NCBI GenBank assembly: GCA_021847605.1
Contig: JAJZQN010000013.1
Coordinates: 29,700-93,699 of the forward strand
Origin: Pseudomonadota bacterium
GTDB lineage: Bacteria; Pseudomonadota; Alphaproteobacteria; Sphingomonadales; Sphingomonadaceae
DNA length: 64,000 bases
Direction: 5' to 3'
The notes beneath the pieces were generated by a model. It saw only the letters and a list, made by a program, of their open reading frames with translations, was not told where the DNA came from and ran no database searches. Shown here one piece after another: positions 39,319-49,930 of the stretch. The first letter of the stretch is position 1. Each line of letters begins with the position of its first letter. The translations under genes and the position numbers were made by a program.

Positions 39319-40252
39319 CCCCTTCCTTCAGCAGCCATGCGCCGTCGCTCTGTCGCGTGGCGGTCAGGCCCATCAACGGCGCAGCGCCGGAGAAGAAATT
39401 ATCCGGGTTCCTGTCGAGCAGGATGGTGCCGGTAAAGTGCATGGCGCTGGCCTGCGGCGTGGCGCGCACCACGATGCCCAGCGATCGCGACATATCCTGC
39501 GCCATCTGCGCCACCGGGGCGTTGGCATAGACCAGACGACCGGACCGCCAGCTTGCTACCGAAGCGGGAGCGACGTCCATCACCCGTAATCCCTCCGCAT
39601 CATCGGCCAGTCCGCGCCCGGCGGGCAGGGCGATGGCTTCGGCATCGGGGTTGTAGACGACCTTGCCTTCCGACACGCCGATGCGCGTGTCCCGCCCGGC
39701 ATGAACGATATTGAAGACGGTGCCTGCATCCTCGAATATGGCGTCGCCTACAGTCACGCGAAACGGGTTGGCGGAGTCGTGGCGTACGGTGAAGGCCGCT
39801 TCACCGGCGTCCAGCGCGGCAAAGCGTGGATTGTTGCGGTCCAGCCTCAGGCTGGTGTCGCCGTTCATTTCGATCCGGGTGCCATCGTCCAGTGCGATGG
39901 TGCGAATTTCGCCCGGACGAGTGGTGACGCTGTACATGTCCGTGCGGTTCATCATGCTGACCGATACGACCGCGACCAGCGCAGCGGCGATCGCGCCGCC
40001 ACCTGCCCAGCGCAGCATGGATCGACGCGGGGCGCCGGCATCATTGGCGGCAACGGGCATGACGACGGGTTCGGGCGGCAGAATGGCGTCCATGTCGGCA
40101 TCGGCCGCCATCAACGCATCATAAGTCCCTGCGCGCGCGGGATCACCCTCCAGCCACAATGTGAAGGCGTCCCAGTCGTCAAATCGGGGGTCGCGCGTGC
40201 GGATCACCCACGTCAGCGCCTCCTCGTTCATCATGGCTCCAGCCCCGTTCAT
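39302..40252 (-). CDS. FecR-like transmembrane anti-sigma regulator
   Basis: A 316-residue inner-membrane regulator that transmits ligand binding from the STN-type receptor to the ECF sigma factor. The N-terminal cytoplasmic FecR_N region (WDAFTLWLEGDPARAGTYDAL) is followed by one membrane helix (GGGAIAAALVAVVSVSMM, about residues 85-102) and a periplasmic FecR domain (TRPGEIRTIALDDGTRIEMN ... LDAGEAAFTVRHD). The C-terminal part resembles an STN-like partner module (APVAQMAQDMSRSLGIVVRA). AAGGGG 6 bases before the first ATG supports this start. It is 37 bases downstream of the sigma gene. Confidence 0.9.
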   Translation of the reverse strand: MNGAGAMMNEEALTWVIRTRDPRFDDWDAFTLWLEGDPARAGTYDALMAADADMDAILPPEPVVMPVAANDAGAPRRSMLRWAGGGAIAAALVAVVSVSMMNRTDMYSVTTRPGEIRTIALDDGTRIEMNGDTSLRLDRNNPRFAALDAGEAAFTVRHDSANPFRVTVGDAIFEDAGTVFNIVHAGRDTRIGVSEGKVVYNPDAEAIALPAGRGLADDAEGLRVMDVAPASVASWRSGRLVYANAPVAQMAQDMSRSLGIVVRATPQASAMHFTGTILLDRNPDNFFSGAAPLMGLTATRQSDGAWLLKEGDGPKS

Positions 40253-40289
40253 GCATTGCCCCTTACAAGGCCTGACGCCGCCGACCCGA

Positions 40290-40802
40290 TCATTCCGTAT
40301 CCATTTTCTGCTTCAGGGTCAGCATGGCGCGATAGGCCTTCTGCAAATCCTTCTCTACCGTGGTCAGGCTGACGCCCAATTCGTCGGCGATCAGCTTTTG
40401 CCCGACCCCTTCGATGCGGAAGCGGCGAAAGATGAGTTCGACCCGCGGGCCAAGATCGCGCAGCACGGCGCGCGCTTCCTCCAGCCGCTGTTGAAGGATC
40501 ATGCGATCGTCTACCGCCATATCGTCGGACGGGTCGGCCATGACGCCGCCGGCCCCCTCCGCCCAATCCTGTTCCCGCCGTTCGCGCCGGGTGGACGACC
40601 GATAGCGGTCCAGCATCAGGTTATTGGCCATGCGATACAGATAGGGCAGCGGGTCGGACACCGGTCCCAGATCCTTCGCCTCCAGCTTCATCCACATGTC
40701 CTGCAACAGATCCTCGGCATCGTCTCCGGCGCCGCGCGCGCGCAGAAAGCGCAGCAGAGCGGGGCGGTTTGCCATGAAAATCGCAGAAAGGCCGGTGGCC
40801 AT
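40290..40802 (-). CDS. FecI-like ECF RNA polymerase sigma factor
   Basis: A 170-residue ECF sigma factor with region 2 (RPALLRFLRARGAGDDAEDLLQDMWMKL ... YRMANNLMLDRYRSSTRR) and region 4 (RVELIFRRFRIEGVGQKLIADELGVSLTTVEKDLQKAY). The gene order sigma-FecR-receptor defines the FecI type, activated on ligand binding at the outer membrane. I start at MATGLSAIFMANRPAL; the much longer track ORF crosses the promoter gap into the divergent hydrolase gene. Its target promoters are probably those of the receptor and autotransporter genes downstream. Confidence 0.92.
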   Translation of the reverse strand: MATGLSAIFMANRPALLRFLRARGAGDDAEDLLQDMWMKLEAKDLGPVSDPLPYLYRMANNLMLDRYRSSTRRERREQDWAEGAGGVMADPSDDMAVDDRMILQQRLEEARAVLRDLGPRVELIFRRFRIEGVGQKLIADELGVSLTTVEKDLQKAYRAMLTLKQKMDTE

Positions 40803-40949
40803 GCCTGAATAAAGTCCAAGATGCGGGGATGGTCTGGCGCGTTGCCATAGAGCGATGGCAGGGGTCTTGGCAATCGGCAAGCTGTTTACGCAGGCGCCCG
40901 GCTGCTCTAGCGCAAGGACCATAGAGGTCGGCACGGAACGGACAAGCGC

Positions 40950-42170
40950 ATGAGCGACGGCATGGATAGGGACGCAACGCTGGCGGCCGGCATGGACCCG
41001 GACCGGCTGGCCGCGCTGGTCGCGGACATTGACGGCCGCTATGTCGCGACCGGAAAATTGCCGCACATGCAAATGATGCTTTCCCGCGATGAACGACCCT
41101 TGCTGTCGGTTGTTCGCGGACAGGCGCGGGCGAAGGGAGGGGCGCTGCGGGAAGATGCGCTCTATCGTATTGCCTCCATGACCAAGCCGATCACGTCCGT
41201 TGCCTTCATGACGCTGGTGGAGCAGGGCAAGGTTGCATTGGATACGCCTGTGACGGACGTCATTCCCGAATTTGCCGGATTGCGGGTCGGCGCCGATGAC
41301 GGGCCGCCGCCAGCGCGGCCGATGCTGATGATCGACCTGCTGCGCCATATGGCGGGCCTGACCTACGGGCTTCAGCGGCAGACGCCCATCGATGCCCGCT
41401 ATCGTGCGCTTGGGCTGGATGATTTTCAACAGCCCCGGACGTCCGACCAGTTCATCGCCGATCTGGCCACGTTGCCGCTGGAATTCTCACCCGGCGAACA
41501 ATGGCGCTATTCGGTGGCTACCGATGTGCTGGGCGTGGTGGTGGAGCGTCTGACCGGACAGGATCTGGAAAGCGTGTTCCGCGAACGGATATTTCAGCCG
41601 CTCGGCATGGTCGACACGACCTTCGCGCTACCCGATGACAAGGCGGACCGGATGACCGACGCCTGGCGGCTGGAGCCGGACGGGAGCATAGCAGTCGCCG
41701 ATCTTGGCGCCCGCAGCAACTGGCGCCGCGCCGGCCGTTTCCTGTCGGGTGGGGGCGGACTGGTATCGGGCGTGGCGGACTATCATCGCTTCGCCCGCAT
41801 GCTCCTGCGCGAAGGGGAGTTGGACGGCGCGCGCATCCTGAAAGCGGAAACGGTGCGCGCGATGCGCAGCAACCAGCTGCCCGATGGCCGCGACCTTTCC
41901 AGCCTGTCGAAGGGCATGTTCAGCGAGGCCGACTATCGCGGTGTCGGCTTTGGTCTTGGCTTTGCGATGGGGCTGGATCGCGGCGAATTTTACTGGGGTG
42001 GCGTGTTTTCGACCTATTTCTGGATCGATCCGGTGGAGCGCATCATCGGCCTGTTCATGACCCAGCATCTGCCGTCCAGCACTTATCCGATCCGGGCGCA
42101 GTTGCGGGCGGACGTCGACGCGGCAATCCTGCGTCGAAACGATTCGAAAGCCGCTCGGCAATCCATCTGA
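40950..42170 (+). CDS. Serine beta-lactamase-like hydrolase (class C / esterase EstB type)
   Basis: A 406-residue protein of the penicillin-binding-protein-like hydrolase family. The nucleophile motif Ser-x-x-Lys is in YRIASMTKPITS, and the second motif is Tyr-Ser-Val (WRYSVATDVLG) rather than Tyr-x-Asn, which is typical of esterases and other non-lactamase members. No signal peptide is visible, so it is probably cytoplasmic. Carboxylesterase or transacylase activity is more likely than antibiotic resistance. It is divergent from the FecI-like gene and 98 bases upstream of glgP. Confidence 0.87.
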   Translation: MSDGMDRDATLAAGMDPDRLAALVADIDGRYVATGKLPHMQMMLSRDERPLLSVVRGQARAKGGALREDALYRIASMTKPITSVAFMTLVEQGKVALDTPVTDVIPEFAGLRVGADDGPPPARPMLMIDLLRHMAGLTYGLQRQTPIDARYRALGLDDFQQPRTSDQFIADLATLPLEFSPGEQWRYSVATDVLGVVVERLTGQDLESVFRERIFQPLGMVDTTFALPDDKADRMTDAWRLEPDGSIAVADLGARSNWRRAGRFLSGGGGLVSGVADYHRFARMLLREGELDGARILKAETVRAMRSNQLPDGRDLSSLSKGMFSEADYRGVGFGLGFAMGLDRGEFYWGGVFSTYFWIDPVERIIGLFMTQHLPSSTYPIRAQLRADVDAAILRRNDSKAARQSI

Positions 42171-42268
42171 AACCAGATGGAAAATTCTTGCTGCGCCGCA
42201 AAATAGCCATTGGCGGGCGAGCGGACGCTGTGCCATCATCGCGGTGACTGATGAGAGGAGCGACGCCG

Positions 42269-44737
42269 ATGAACCTCACGGGCCAGACCAGCCTCCCCGT
42301 ACCTGCCCCGCGACAGGTCGATCCCGATATATTGGCGCGCGAGATCGTCGAACGGCTTACCTATCGCATCGGCAAAAATGCGGCTGCTGCCAAACCGCAT
42401 GATTGGCTGCACGCGGTCATCCTCGAAATTCGCGACCGGGTGATCGATGCCTGGATCGAATCGACCCAGAAAACCCATGATGAACAGGGGCGCCGGGTCT
42501 ATTATCTCAGCCTCGAATTCCTGATCGGCCGCCTGATGCGCGATGCGGCGTCCAACATGGAAATGCTGGGCGATATGCAGGCGGCACTCGACAAGCTGGG
42601 CGTGGACATCGACATCATCGCCGCGCTGGAACCGGATGCCGCGCTGGGCAATGGCGGGCTTGGTCGTCTGGCCGCCTGTTTCATGGAAAGCATGGCGACG
42701 GTGGACGTGCCGGCCTATGGCTATGGCATCCGCTATGTGAACGGCATGTTCCGGCAGGAAATCAGCGACGGCTGGCAGGTGGAGTTGCCCGAAACATGGC
42801 TGGCGCATGGCAATCCATGGGAATTCGAACGGCGCGAGGCGAGCTATGAGGTCGGCTTCGGCGGGCGCGTCGATCCGGCGGAGGGGGAAGATGCCGGGCC
42901 GCACCAGATGCACTGGAAGCCGTCGGAGCGGGTGATCGCGACGCCCTATGACACGCCGATCGCCGGCTGGCGGGGCAAGCGCGTCAATACGCTGCGCCTG
43001 TGGGAAGCGCAGCCGATCGATCCGATCCTGCTCGACAAGTTCAACGCCGGCGATCATCTGGGCGCCCTGTCCGAAAGCAATCGTGCCGAAGCGCTGACCC
43101 GCGTCCTCTATCCGGCGGACAGTTCCCCGGCGGGGCAGGAATTGCGCCTGCGGCAGGAATATTTCTTTTCCGCCGCTTCGCTTCAGGACATCGTGCGGCG
43201 TCATATTCAATATTTCGATACGGTTCAGACCCTGCCCGACAAGGCAGCGATTCAGCTCAATGACACGCATCCCGCCGTTGCCGTGGCGGAACTCATGCGG
43301 ATCATGCTGGACGATCACGGTCTCGATTTTGACGAGGCGTGGGACATCACCCGCCGCACCTTCAGCTACACCAACCACACCTTGCTGCCCGAGGCGCTTG
43401 AAAGCTGGCCGGTGCCTTTGTTCGAGCGACTGCTGCCCCGGCACATGCAGATCGTCTACGCTGTCAACAGCCGCCTGCTCGCCGAAGCGCGCCGCACCGG
43501 CCAGTTTGACGATGGTGCGATCGGCGCCATATCCCTGATCGACGAAGGTGGGGAGCGGCGCGTTCGCATGGGCAATCTGGCCTTTGCCGGGTCGCACAGC
43601 GTCAATGGCGTGTCGGCGCTGCATACCGACCTGATGAAGGTCACGGTCTTTGCCGACCTCCACAAACTTTACCCCACGCGGATCAACAACAAGACCAACG
43701 GCGTCACCTATCGACGCTGGCTGATGCAGTGCAATCCGGGGCTGTTCGGCCTGATCCGTGAAGCGATCGGCGACAGGTTCATGGACGATGCGGAGGCGTT
43801 GCGCGACCTTGATCCCTTCGCCGACGACAGCGCGTTTCAGCAGAAGTTTCTGGACGTCAAGCGCGCGAACAAGGCAGCCTTGTCCGACCTGCTGCGCAAG
43901 CGGATCAACGCCCGCATCGATCCCGCCGCCCTGTTCGACATTCAGATCAAGCGCATCCACGAATATAAGCGCCAACTGCTCAACATCGTGGAGGCGGTGT
44001 CGCTCTACGACCAGATACGCTCCCACCCGGAAAAGGACTGGATACCGCGCGTCAAATTGTTCGGCGGCAAGGCAGCGCCCAGCTATCACAACGCCAAGCT
44101 GATCATCAAACTGGCCAATGACGTCGCCCGCGCGGTCAATCATGACCCGGCGGTGCAGGGCATGCTGAAGGTCCAGTTCGTACCCAATTATAATGTTTCC
44201 ATGGCCGAAATGATGATCCCGGCCGCCGACCTGTCGGAACAGATTTCGACCGCCGGCATGGAGGCGTCCGGCACCGGCAACATGAAATTCGCGGTCAACG
44301 GCGCGCTGACCATCGGTACGCTGGACGGCGCCAATGTGGAGATGCGCGACCATGTGGGCGAGGATAATATCATCATCTTCGGCCTCACCGCGCAGGAGGT
44401 GAATGACAAGCGCGCCAATGGCTATGCACCCCGCGACATGATCGACGGCAGCAGGGAATTGGGGCAGGCATTGAACGCGATTGCCAGTGGCGTGTTCTCC
44501 CCGGATGACCCGGATCGCTACAAAGGCCTTATTCAGGGCATTTACGACCATGACTGGTTCATGCTGGCGGCTGATTTCGACAGCTATTCCGCGGCTCAGC
44601 GTCATGTCGACACGATCTGGCGGGACGAGGCGCTCTGGGCCAAGAAGGCGATCCACAATGTCGCCCGCATGGGCTGGTTCTCGTCGGATCGCACCATCCG
44701 CGAATATGCGGCCGACATCTGGCACATCCCTTCATGA
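42269..44737 (+). CDS. glgP: Glycogen/starch phosphorylase
   Basis: Releases glucose-1-phosphate from glycogen chain ends using pyridoxal phosphate. The 822-residue protein has RVYYLSLEFLIGRLM near the N-terminus, AALGNGGLGRLAACFMES, and the PLP-lysine region EASGTGNMKFAVNGALTIGT. The start at MNLTGQTSLP has GAGAGGAG 8 bases upstream, better than the track ATG six codons earlier. It is the first gene of the glgPBCAX cluster. Confidence 0.96.
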   Translation: MNLTGQTSLPVPAPRQVDPDILAREIVERLTYRIGKNAAAAKPHDWLHAVILEIRDRVIDAWIESTQKTHDEQGRRVYYLSLEFLIGRLMRDAASNMEMLGDMQAALDKLGVDIDIIAALEPDAALGNGGLGRLAACFMESMATVDVPAYGYGIRYVNGMFRQEISDGWQVELPETWLAHGNPWEFERREASYEVGFGGRVDPAEGEDAGPHQMHWKPSERVIATPYDTPIAGWRGKRVNTLRLWEAQPIDPILLDKFNAGDHLGALSESNRAEALTRVLYPADSSPAGQELRLRQEYFFSAASLQDIVRRHIQYFDTVQTLPDKAAIQLNDTHPAVAVAELMRIMLDDHGLDFDEAWDITRRTFSYTNHTLLPEALESWPVPLFERLLPRHMQIVYAVNSRLLAEARRTGQFDDGAIGAISLIDEGGERRVRMGNLAFAGSHSVNGVSALHTDLMKVTVFADLHKLYPTRINNKTNGVTYRRWLMQCNPGLFGLIREAIGDRFMDDAEALRDLDPFADDSAFQQKFLDVKRANKAALSDLLRKRINARIDPAALFDIQIKRIHEYKRQLLNIVEAVSLYDQIRSHPEKDWIPRVKLFGGKAAPSYHNAKLIIKLANDVARAVNHDPAVQGMLKVQFVPNYNVSMAEMMIPAADLSEQISTAGMEASGTGNMKFAVNGALTIGTLDGANVEMRDHVGEDNIIIFGLTAQEVNDKRANGYAPRDMIDGSRELGQALNAIASGVFSPDDPDRYKGLIQGIYDHDWFMLAADFDSYSAAQRHVDTIWRDEALWAKKAIHNVARMGWFSSDRTIREYAADIWHIPS

Positions 44738-44758
44738 TCTCAGAAGAGGCGTAGGGTG

Positions 44759-46933
44759 ATGCTGACGCCGGAACGGATCGACCGGCTGGTCCGGGGACAG
44801 GACGATGATCCCTTCGCCACGCTGGGCGTTCACCCGGCGGGCGCTTCCGGGGCGGGCGGGGGATTTACCGCCTGCGTCCTGTTGCCCGAAGCCATTCGGG
44901 TCGAAGCGCATAATCTGGACGGAAAGCCGGTCGGGGAACTGACGCGACAGCATCCCGACGGCCTGTTCCATGGCAAGGTCGCGATCCGCAAGCGGCAACC
45001 GCTTCGTTACATCGCCACCTATGCCGACGGTGCCACTTACTCGCTGCTCGATCCCTATGGTTTCGGACCGGTGCTGGGTCCGATGGACGATCATTATTTC
45101 GCCGAAGGATCGCACGGTCGCCTGTTCGACAAGCTGGGCGCGCATGTCATCCGGCATGAAGGGGTAGAGGGTACGCATTTCGCCCTGTGGGCGCCCAATG
45201 CCCGCCGCGTGTCGGTGGTGGGCGACTTTAACCGGTGGGACGGACGGCGAGGGGCCATGCGTCACCGCGTCGATGCGGGGGTATGGGAAATCTTCCTTCC
45301 CGAAGTCGGATCGGGCGCCGCCTATAAATATGAAATCGTCGGGCCGGATGGCGCGGTTCTTCCGCTCAAGGCCGATCCCTATGCCTTCCAATCGGAATTG
45401 CGCCCCTCCACGGCATCGATCGTGGCGTCGCCGCCAGCGCATGATTGGGGCGATGCGCGTCATCGCGACCATTGGGCCAGGGCGGATGCCCGCCGCGAAC
45501 CCGTCTCCATTTACGAGGTTCACGCCGGTTCCTGGCAACGGGACGAACAGGGCGATTTCCTGACATGGGATGCCCTTGCCAATCGCCTGATCCCCTATGT
45601 CGTCGGCATGGGATTCACCCATATCGAATTTCTGCCGATCAGCGAATATCCCTATGATCCCAGTTGGGGGTATCAAACGCTGGGCCTCTATTCTCCCACG
45701 GCGCGGTTCGGTGATCCGGCGGGGTTTGCGCGCTTCGTCGACGGGGCGCATCGGGCGGGGATCGGCGTTATTCTGGACTGGGTTCCGGCCCATTTCCCGA
45801 CCGACGAACATGGGCTGGCGCGCTTCGACGGCACAGCTCTTTATGAACATGAAGATCCGCGCAAGGGATTCCATCCCGACTGGAACACCGCCATCTATAA
45901 TTTCGGCCGGCGGGAGGTCGCGCAGTTTCTGGTGAATAACGCACTATTCTGGGCCGAACGCTATCATGTGGACGGCCTGCGCGTCGATGCCGTCGCATCC
46001 ATGCTCTACCTCGATTATTCCCGCGAGGCCGGGGAATGGGTTCCCAACGAACATGGCGGGCGGGAGAATGTGGAGGCGGTCGCCTTCCTTCAGCAGATGA
46101 ACCGGGCGCTCTATGGCGCGCAGGCCGGCGTCATGACCATCGCGGAGGAATCCACCAGCTGGCCCAAGGTTTCTCATCCGGTCGATGCCGGTGGGCTGGG
46201 TTTCGGCTTCAAATGGAATATGGGCTTCATGCACGACACGCTGCGTTATTTGCAGCGTGATCCGGTGCATCGCGTCCACCATCATGACGACATCACCTTC
46301 GGCCTGCTCTATGCCTTCACCGAAAATTTCGTGCTGGCGCTCAGCCATGATGAGGTGGTGCATGGCAAATCCTCCCTCCTGCATAAAATGGCCGGAGACG
46401 ACTGCCAGAAATTCGCGACCCTGCGCGCCTATTACGGATTGATGTGGGGCTATCCGGGCAAGAAACTGTTGTTCATGGGCCAGGAATTTGCGCAGCGCGC
46501 CGAATGGAATGAGGGGCAGGCGCTGGACTGGCATCTGCTGGATCATCACCCGCATGTGGGGGTGCAGCGTCTGGTGGCTGACCTCAACCATCTCTATCGT
46601 GAACGGCCCGCCCTCCACGCCCGCGATTGCGAGGCGGAAGGGTTCGAATGGGTGCTGGTCGATGGTGCGGCCGATTCCGTCTTCGCCTGGCAACGGCGTA
46701 CGCCCGGTGCGCCGCCGATCGTCGTGATCAGCCATTTCACGCCGCTGCTGCGCCATGGCTATCGCATGCGCCTGCCATCGGGGGGGCGTTGGCGCGAACG
46801 GTTGAACAGCGACGCACTGGATTATGGCGGCAGCGGCGCGGGCAATATGGGCGTGGTCGAGGCGGACGAAGCCGGGTGGGCGAATATCACCCTGCCGCCT
46901 CTGTCCACCCTGATGCTCGAACTGGAAACATAA
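44759..46933 (+). CDS. glgB: 1,4-alpha-glucan (glycogen) branching enzyme
   Basis: Introduces alpha-1,6 branches into glycogen. The 724-residue protein has the N-terminal beta domain ([17 protein letters not shown], a CBM48) and the GH13 motifs [24 protein letters not shown] (nucleophile Asp), TIAEEST (acid/base Glu) and [11 protein letters not shown] take the ATG at 44759; the preceding GTG codon is the track start. It is 21 bases downstream of glgP. Confidence 0.96.
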   Translation: MLTPERIDRLVRGQDDDPFATLGVHPAGASGAGGGFTACVLLPEAIRVEAHNLDGKPVGELTRQHPDGLFHGKVAIRKRQPLRYIATYADGATYSLLDPYGFGPVLGPMDDHYFAEGSHGRLFDKLGAHVIRHEGVEGTHFALWAPNARRVSVVGDFNRWDGRRGAMRHRVDAGVWEIFLPEVGSGAAYKYEIVGPDGAVLPLKADPYAFQSELRPSTASIVASPPAHDWGDARHRDHWARADARREPVSIYEVHAGSWQRDEQGDFLTWDALANRLIPYVVGMGFTHIEFLPISEYPYDPSWGYQTLGLYSPTARFGDPAGFARFVDGAHRAGIGVILDWVPAHFPTDEHGLARFDGTALYEHEDPRKGFHPDWNTAIYNFGRREVAQFLVNNALFWAERYHVDGLRVDAVASMLYLDYSREAGEWVPNEHGGRENVEAVAFLQQMNRALYGAQAGVMTIAEESTSWPKVSHPVDAGGLGFGFKWNMGFMHDTLRYLQRDPVHRVHHHDDITFGLLYAFTENFVLALSHDEVVHGKSSLLHKMAGDDCQKFATLRAYYGLMWGYPGKKLLFMGQEFAQRAEWNEGQALDWHLLDHHPHVGVQRLVADLNHLYRERPALHARDCEAEGFEWVLVDGAADSVFAWQRRTPGAPPIVVISHFTPLLRHGYRMRLPSGGRWRERLNSDALDYGGSGAGNMGVVEADEAGWANITLPPLSTLMLELET

Positions 46934-46982
46934 AGGCGGCCTGAGCAGGCTGAACGCGGCAAAGGATAAGGAGAGGTCGATA

Positions 46983-48242
46983 ATGCAGACAAGAACACAG
47001 CCCCTTGCGCGCGATGCCATGGCCTATGTGCTGGCGGGCGGGCGGGGCAGCCGGCTGGCGGAACTGACCGACCGGCGCGCAAAGCCAGCGGTGCATTTTG
47101 GCGGCAAGGCGCGGATCATCGATTTCGCCCTTTCCAACGCGCTTAACAGCGGCGTGCGCCGCATCGGTGTCGCCACCCAATATAAGGCGCATTCGCTGAT
47201 CCGGCATTTGCAGCGCGGATGGAATTTCCTGCGGCCCGAACGCAATGAGAGTTTCGACATCCTCCCCGCCAGCCAGCGCGTGTCGGAAAGCCAGTGGTAT
47301 GAGGGGACGGCCGACGCCGTTTTCCAGAATATCGACATTATCGAAAGCTATGCGCCCGAATATATCGTCCTGCTGGCGGGCGATCATGTCTATAAAATGG
47401 ACTATGAACTCATGCTGCAACAGCATGTGGACAGCGGCGCTGACGTGACGGTTGGCTGTATGGAAGTGCCACGCATGGAAGCGGTCGGCTTTGGCGTGAT
47501 GCATGTGGATGAACAGGACGTCATCACCGACTTTGTCGAAAAGCCCAAAAACCCGCCGGCGATCCCCGGACAGCCGGACATGGCGCTGGCGTCGATGGGC
47601 ATTTATGTGTTCCACACCCGCTTTCTGATCCAGCAGCTATGGCGGGACGCCGACGACCGGGACAGCAAGCGCGACTTTGGCGGCGACATCATCCCCTATA
47701 TCGTGAAACATGGCAAAGCGGTCGCGCATCGCTTTTCCAGCAGTTGCGTTCGCGCGGAAAGCGAACTGGTCCCCTATTGGCGCGATGTCGGCACGATCGA
47801 CGCCTATTGGCAGGCGAATATCGACCTGACCGATGTCGTCCCCTCACTTGACCTTTACGACCGTAGCTGGCCGCTATGGACCTATTCGGAAGTCACGCCG
47901 CCTGCCAAATTCGTCCATAATGAAGATGGCCGTCGCGGTTCCGCCACCTCGTCTCTGGTTGCGGGCGGATGCATCGTGTCAGGTTCCTCGCTGCATCGCA
48001 GCCTGCTCTTCTCGGGTGTTCGCACGCATAGTTTCTCGTCGGTGACGGAAAGCATCATCATGCCCAATTGCGAAATCGGGCGCGGTGCGCGCCTGCATAA
48101 ATGCGTGGTGGATTCCGGCATCGTTATTCCAGAGGGGCTGATCGTCGGCGAAAATCCCGACTATGATGGTCAGCGTTTCCGCAGGACCGACAGCGGCGTG
48201 TGCCTGATCACGCAGGCGATGATTGACAGGTTGGCGGAATAG
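46983..48242 (+). CDS. glgC: Glucose-1-phosphate adenylyltransferase
   Basis: Forms ADP-glucose from glucose-1-phosphate and ATP, the committed and allosterically controlled step of bacterial glycogen synthesis. At 419 residues it shows [40 protein letters not shown], the sugar-binding [13 protein letters not shown] region and a C-terminal left-handed beta helix ([19 protein letters not shown]). AGGAGAGG lies just upstream of the ATG. It is followed by a 245-base gap before glgA. Confidence 0.96.
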   Translation: MQTRTQPLARDAMAYVLAGGRGSRLAELTDRRAKPAVHFGGKARIIDFALSNALNSGVRRIGVATQYKAHSLIRHLQRGWNFLRPERNESFDILPASQRVSESQWYEGTADAVFQNIDIIESYAPEYIVLLAGDHVYKMDYELMLQQHVDSGADVTVGCMEVPRMEAVGFGVMHVDEQDVITDFVEKPKNPPAIPGQPDMALASMGIYVFHTRFLIQQLWRDADDRDSKRDFGGDIIPYIVKHGKAVAHRFSSSCVRAESELVPYWRDVGTIDAYWQANIDLTDVVPSLDLYDRSWPLWTYSEVTPPAKFVHNEDGRRGSATSSLVAGGCIVSGSSLHRSLLFSGVRTHSFSSVTESIIMPNCEIGRGARLHKCVVDSGIVIPEGLIVGENPDYDGQRFRRTDSGVCLITQAMIDRLAE

Positions 48243-48276
48243 GGAAATCGGGTTGGCGGGTGCCGGTGATTTGTAA

Positions 48277-48417
48277 CTGTCCTACAGGATTGGCGGTATA
48301 GGATTATCATTCCCGATGGCCCCGTCCCCCTTTTTGCCTTCATCCTTCTACTTTTCGATAATGTCGCGTCCCGGACATGAAATGACAAAATTACCGGGAA
48401 ATATGGGAAGCTAAGCC
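48277..48417. repeat. Composite dispersed repeat, copy 2 (glgC-glgA gap)
   Basis: Contains CTGTCCTACAGG (48277-48288) and the exact 24-base block from CCGGGAAATA to GAAGCTAAGCC (48394-48417), also preceded by CAAAAT, matching copy 1 at 2862-2970. The right block ends 70 bases before the glgA start. The 105-base interior is not visibly similar to copy 1. Confidence 0.6.
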
Positions 48418-48487
48418 AGCGAACTCCAACAAAAGGCCATGTTGAACCGCCCCCTATCATGGCCTGATAAAGGTGAACGAATATCTC

Positions 48488-49930
48488 ATGAAGCTCCTGT
48501 CGATCGCGTCTGAAATCTACCCCCTGATCAAGACGGGGGGGCTGGCCGACGTGGTTGGTGCGCTGCCGGGCGCCTTGACGGGGGAGGGCGTGGAAACCCG
48601 TACATTGGTGCCGGGCTATCCGGCGGTGATTGCGCATCTGGGCAAGGCAAAGATCCTCAAGCGCTACGACGCGCTTTTCGGTGTCCGCGCGACCCTTTTG
48701 TCGGCGAAGGTCGATGGACTGGACCTGTTCGTTCTGAATGCGGCCGATTTCTTCGCGCGTCCCGGCGGCCCTTATGGCGACGCGACCGGAAACGACTGGA
48801 CCGACAACTGGCGCCGCTTTGCCGCTTTGTCCCGCGTCGGCGCAGACATTGCGGAGGGTGCTGTTAAGGGATGGCGGCCGGATGTCGTCCATGTTCACGA
48901 CTGGCAGGCGGCAATGACGGCGGCCTATATGCGCTTTGGCCCGGCGCATTCCGTGCCAAAGGTCGTGACGATCCATAATCTCGCCTTTCAGGGGCGCTTC
49001 GACGCAGAGATTTTCGGCGAACTGGGCCTGCCGCCCGAAGCATGGGGCGTCGACGGCGTCGAATATTATGGCGGCACCGGCTATCTGAAGGCGGGTCTGG
49101 TGTCGGCCGATGCGATCACGACGGTCAGCCCCACCTATGCGGAGGAAATCCGCTCCCCCGTCCATGGCATGGGGCTGGATGGCCTGATCAACGGTCGGGT
49201 CGACCGTCTGCACGGCATATTGAACGGCGTCGATACCGACATCTGGAATCCGGCTGCCGATCCGTCGATCCCGCGCACATATAGCGGGCGGGCGCTATCG
49301 GGACGAATCGCCAATCGCATCGCGCTCGAAAAATGCTTCGGCCTCGACCATGACGATGCGCCATTGTTCATCATCGTCAGTCGTCTGACCTGGCAAAAGG
49401 GCATGGACCTGATGATCGACGCGATGGATCATCTGGTGGCTCTGGGTGGTAAGCTGGCGCTGCTGGGGTCTGGCGATCATCCGCTGGAGGGCGCATTTCC
49501 GGGTGCGGCGGACCGGCATCGCGGCCGGGTCGGCGTACAGATCGGCTATGACGAGGGGCTATCCCATCTGATGCAGGCGGGCGGGGACGCCATATTGATC
49601 CCCTCACGCTTCGAACCCTGTGGCCTGACGCAGCTATATGGACTGCGCTATGGCTGTCTGCCGGTGGTGGCGCGGGTCGGTGGACTGGCCGACACGGTGA
49701 TCGACGCCAATGAGGCGGCGGTGAATGCCGGAGCGGCCACCGGGATAGTCTTCGCCCCATCCGACCCGCTCGCATTGCATGGCGCGATTGGGCGGGCGGT
49801 TCGGCTGCATGGTGACAAGTCGGCGTGGCAGGCGATGCAGCGCGCGGCGATGCGGGCCGACGTTTCCTGGTCGCAAAGCGCGGCGCGCTATGCTGCCCTC
49901 TATCGCGATCTGTTGGCACAGGTTCGGTGA
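48488..49930 (+). CDS. glgA: Glycogen (starch) synthase
   Basis: Transfers glucose from ADP-glucose to the growing alpha-1,4-glucan (GT5 family). The 480 residues begin MKLLSIASEIYPLIKTGGLADVVGALPG with the KTGGL ADP-glucose-binding loop, then VHVHDWQAAMTAAY, and the C-terminal SRFEPCGLTQLYGLRYG. I prefer the ATG at 48488 over the GTG at 48473, matching the conserved family start. Its TGA stop overlaps the GTG start of glgX (GTGA), so the two are translationally coupled. Confidence 0.95.
   Translation: MKLLSIASEIYPLIKTGGLADVVGALPGALTGEGVETRTLVPGYPAVIAHLGKAKILKRYDALFGVRATLLSAKVDGLDLFVLNAADFFARPGGPYGDATGNDWTDNWRRFAALSRVGADIAEGAVKGWRPDVVHVHDWQAAMTAAYMRFGPAHSVPKVVTIHNLAFQGRFDAEIFGELGLPPEAWGVDGVEYYGGTGYLKAGLVSADAITTVSPTYAEEIRSPVHGMGLDGLINGRVDRLHGILNGVDTDIWNPAADPSIPRTYSGRALSGRIANRIALEKCFGLDHDDAPLFIIVSRLTWQKGMDLMIDAMDHLVALGGKLALLGSGDHPLEGAFPGAADRHRGRVGVQIGYDEGLSHLMQAGGDAILIPSRFEPCGLTQLYGLRYGCLPVVARVGGLADTVIDANEAAVNAGAATGIVFAPSDPLALHGAIGRAVRLHGDKSAWQAMQRAAMRADVSWSQSAARYAALYRDLLAQVR

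Noticed and set aside
42236-44725. 829-residue minus-strand ORF opposite glgP
   Set aside because: Antisense shadow of glycogen phosphorylase; no motifs and no ribosome-binding site.
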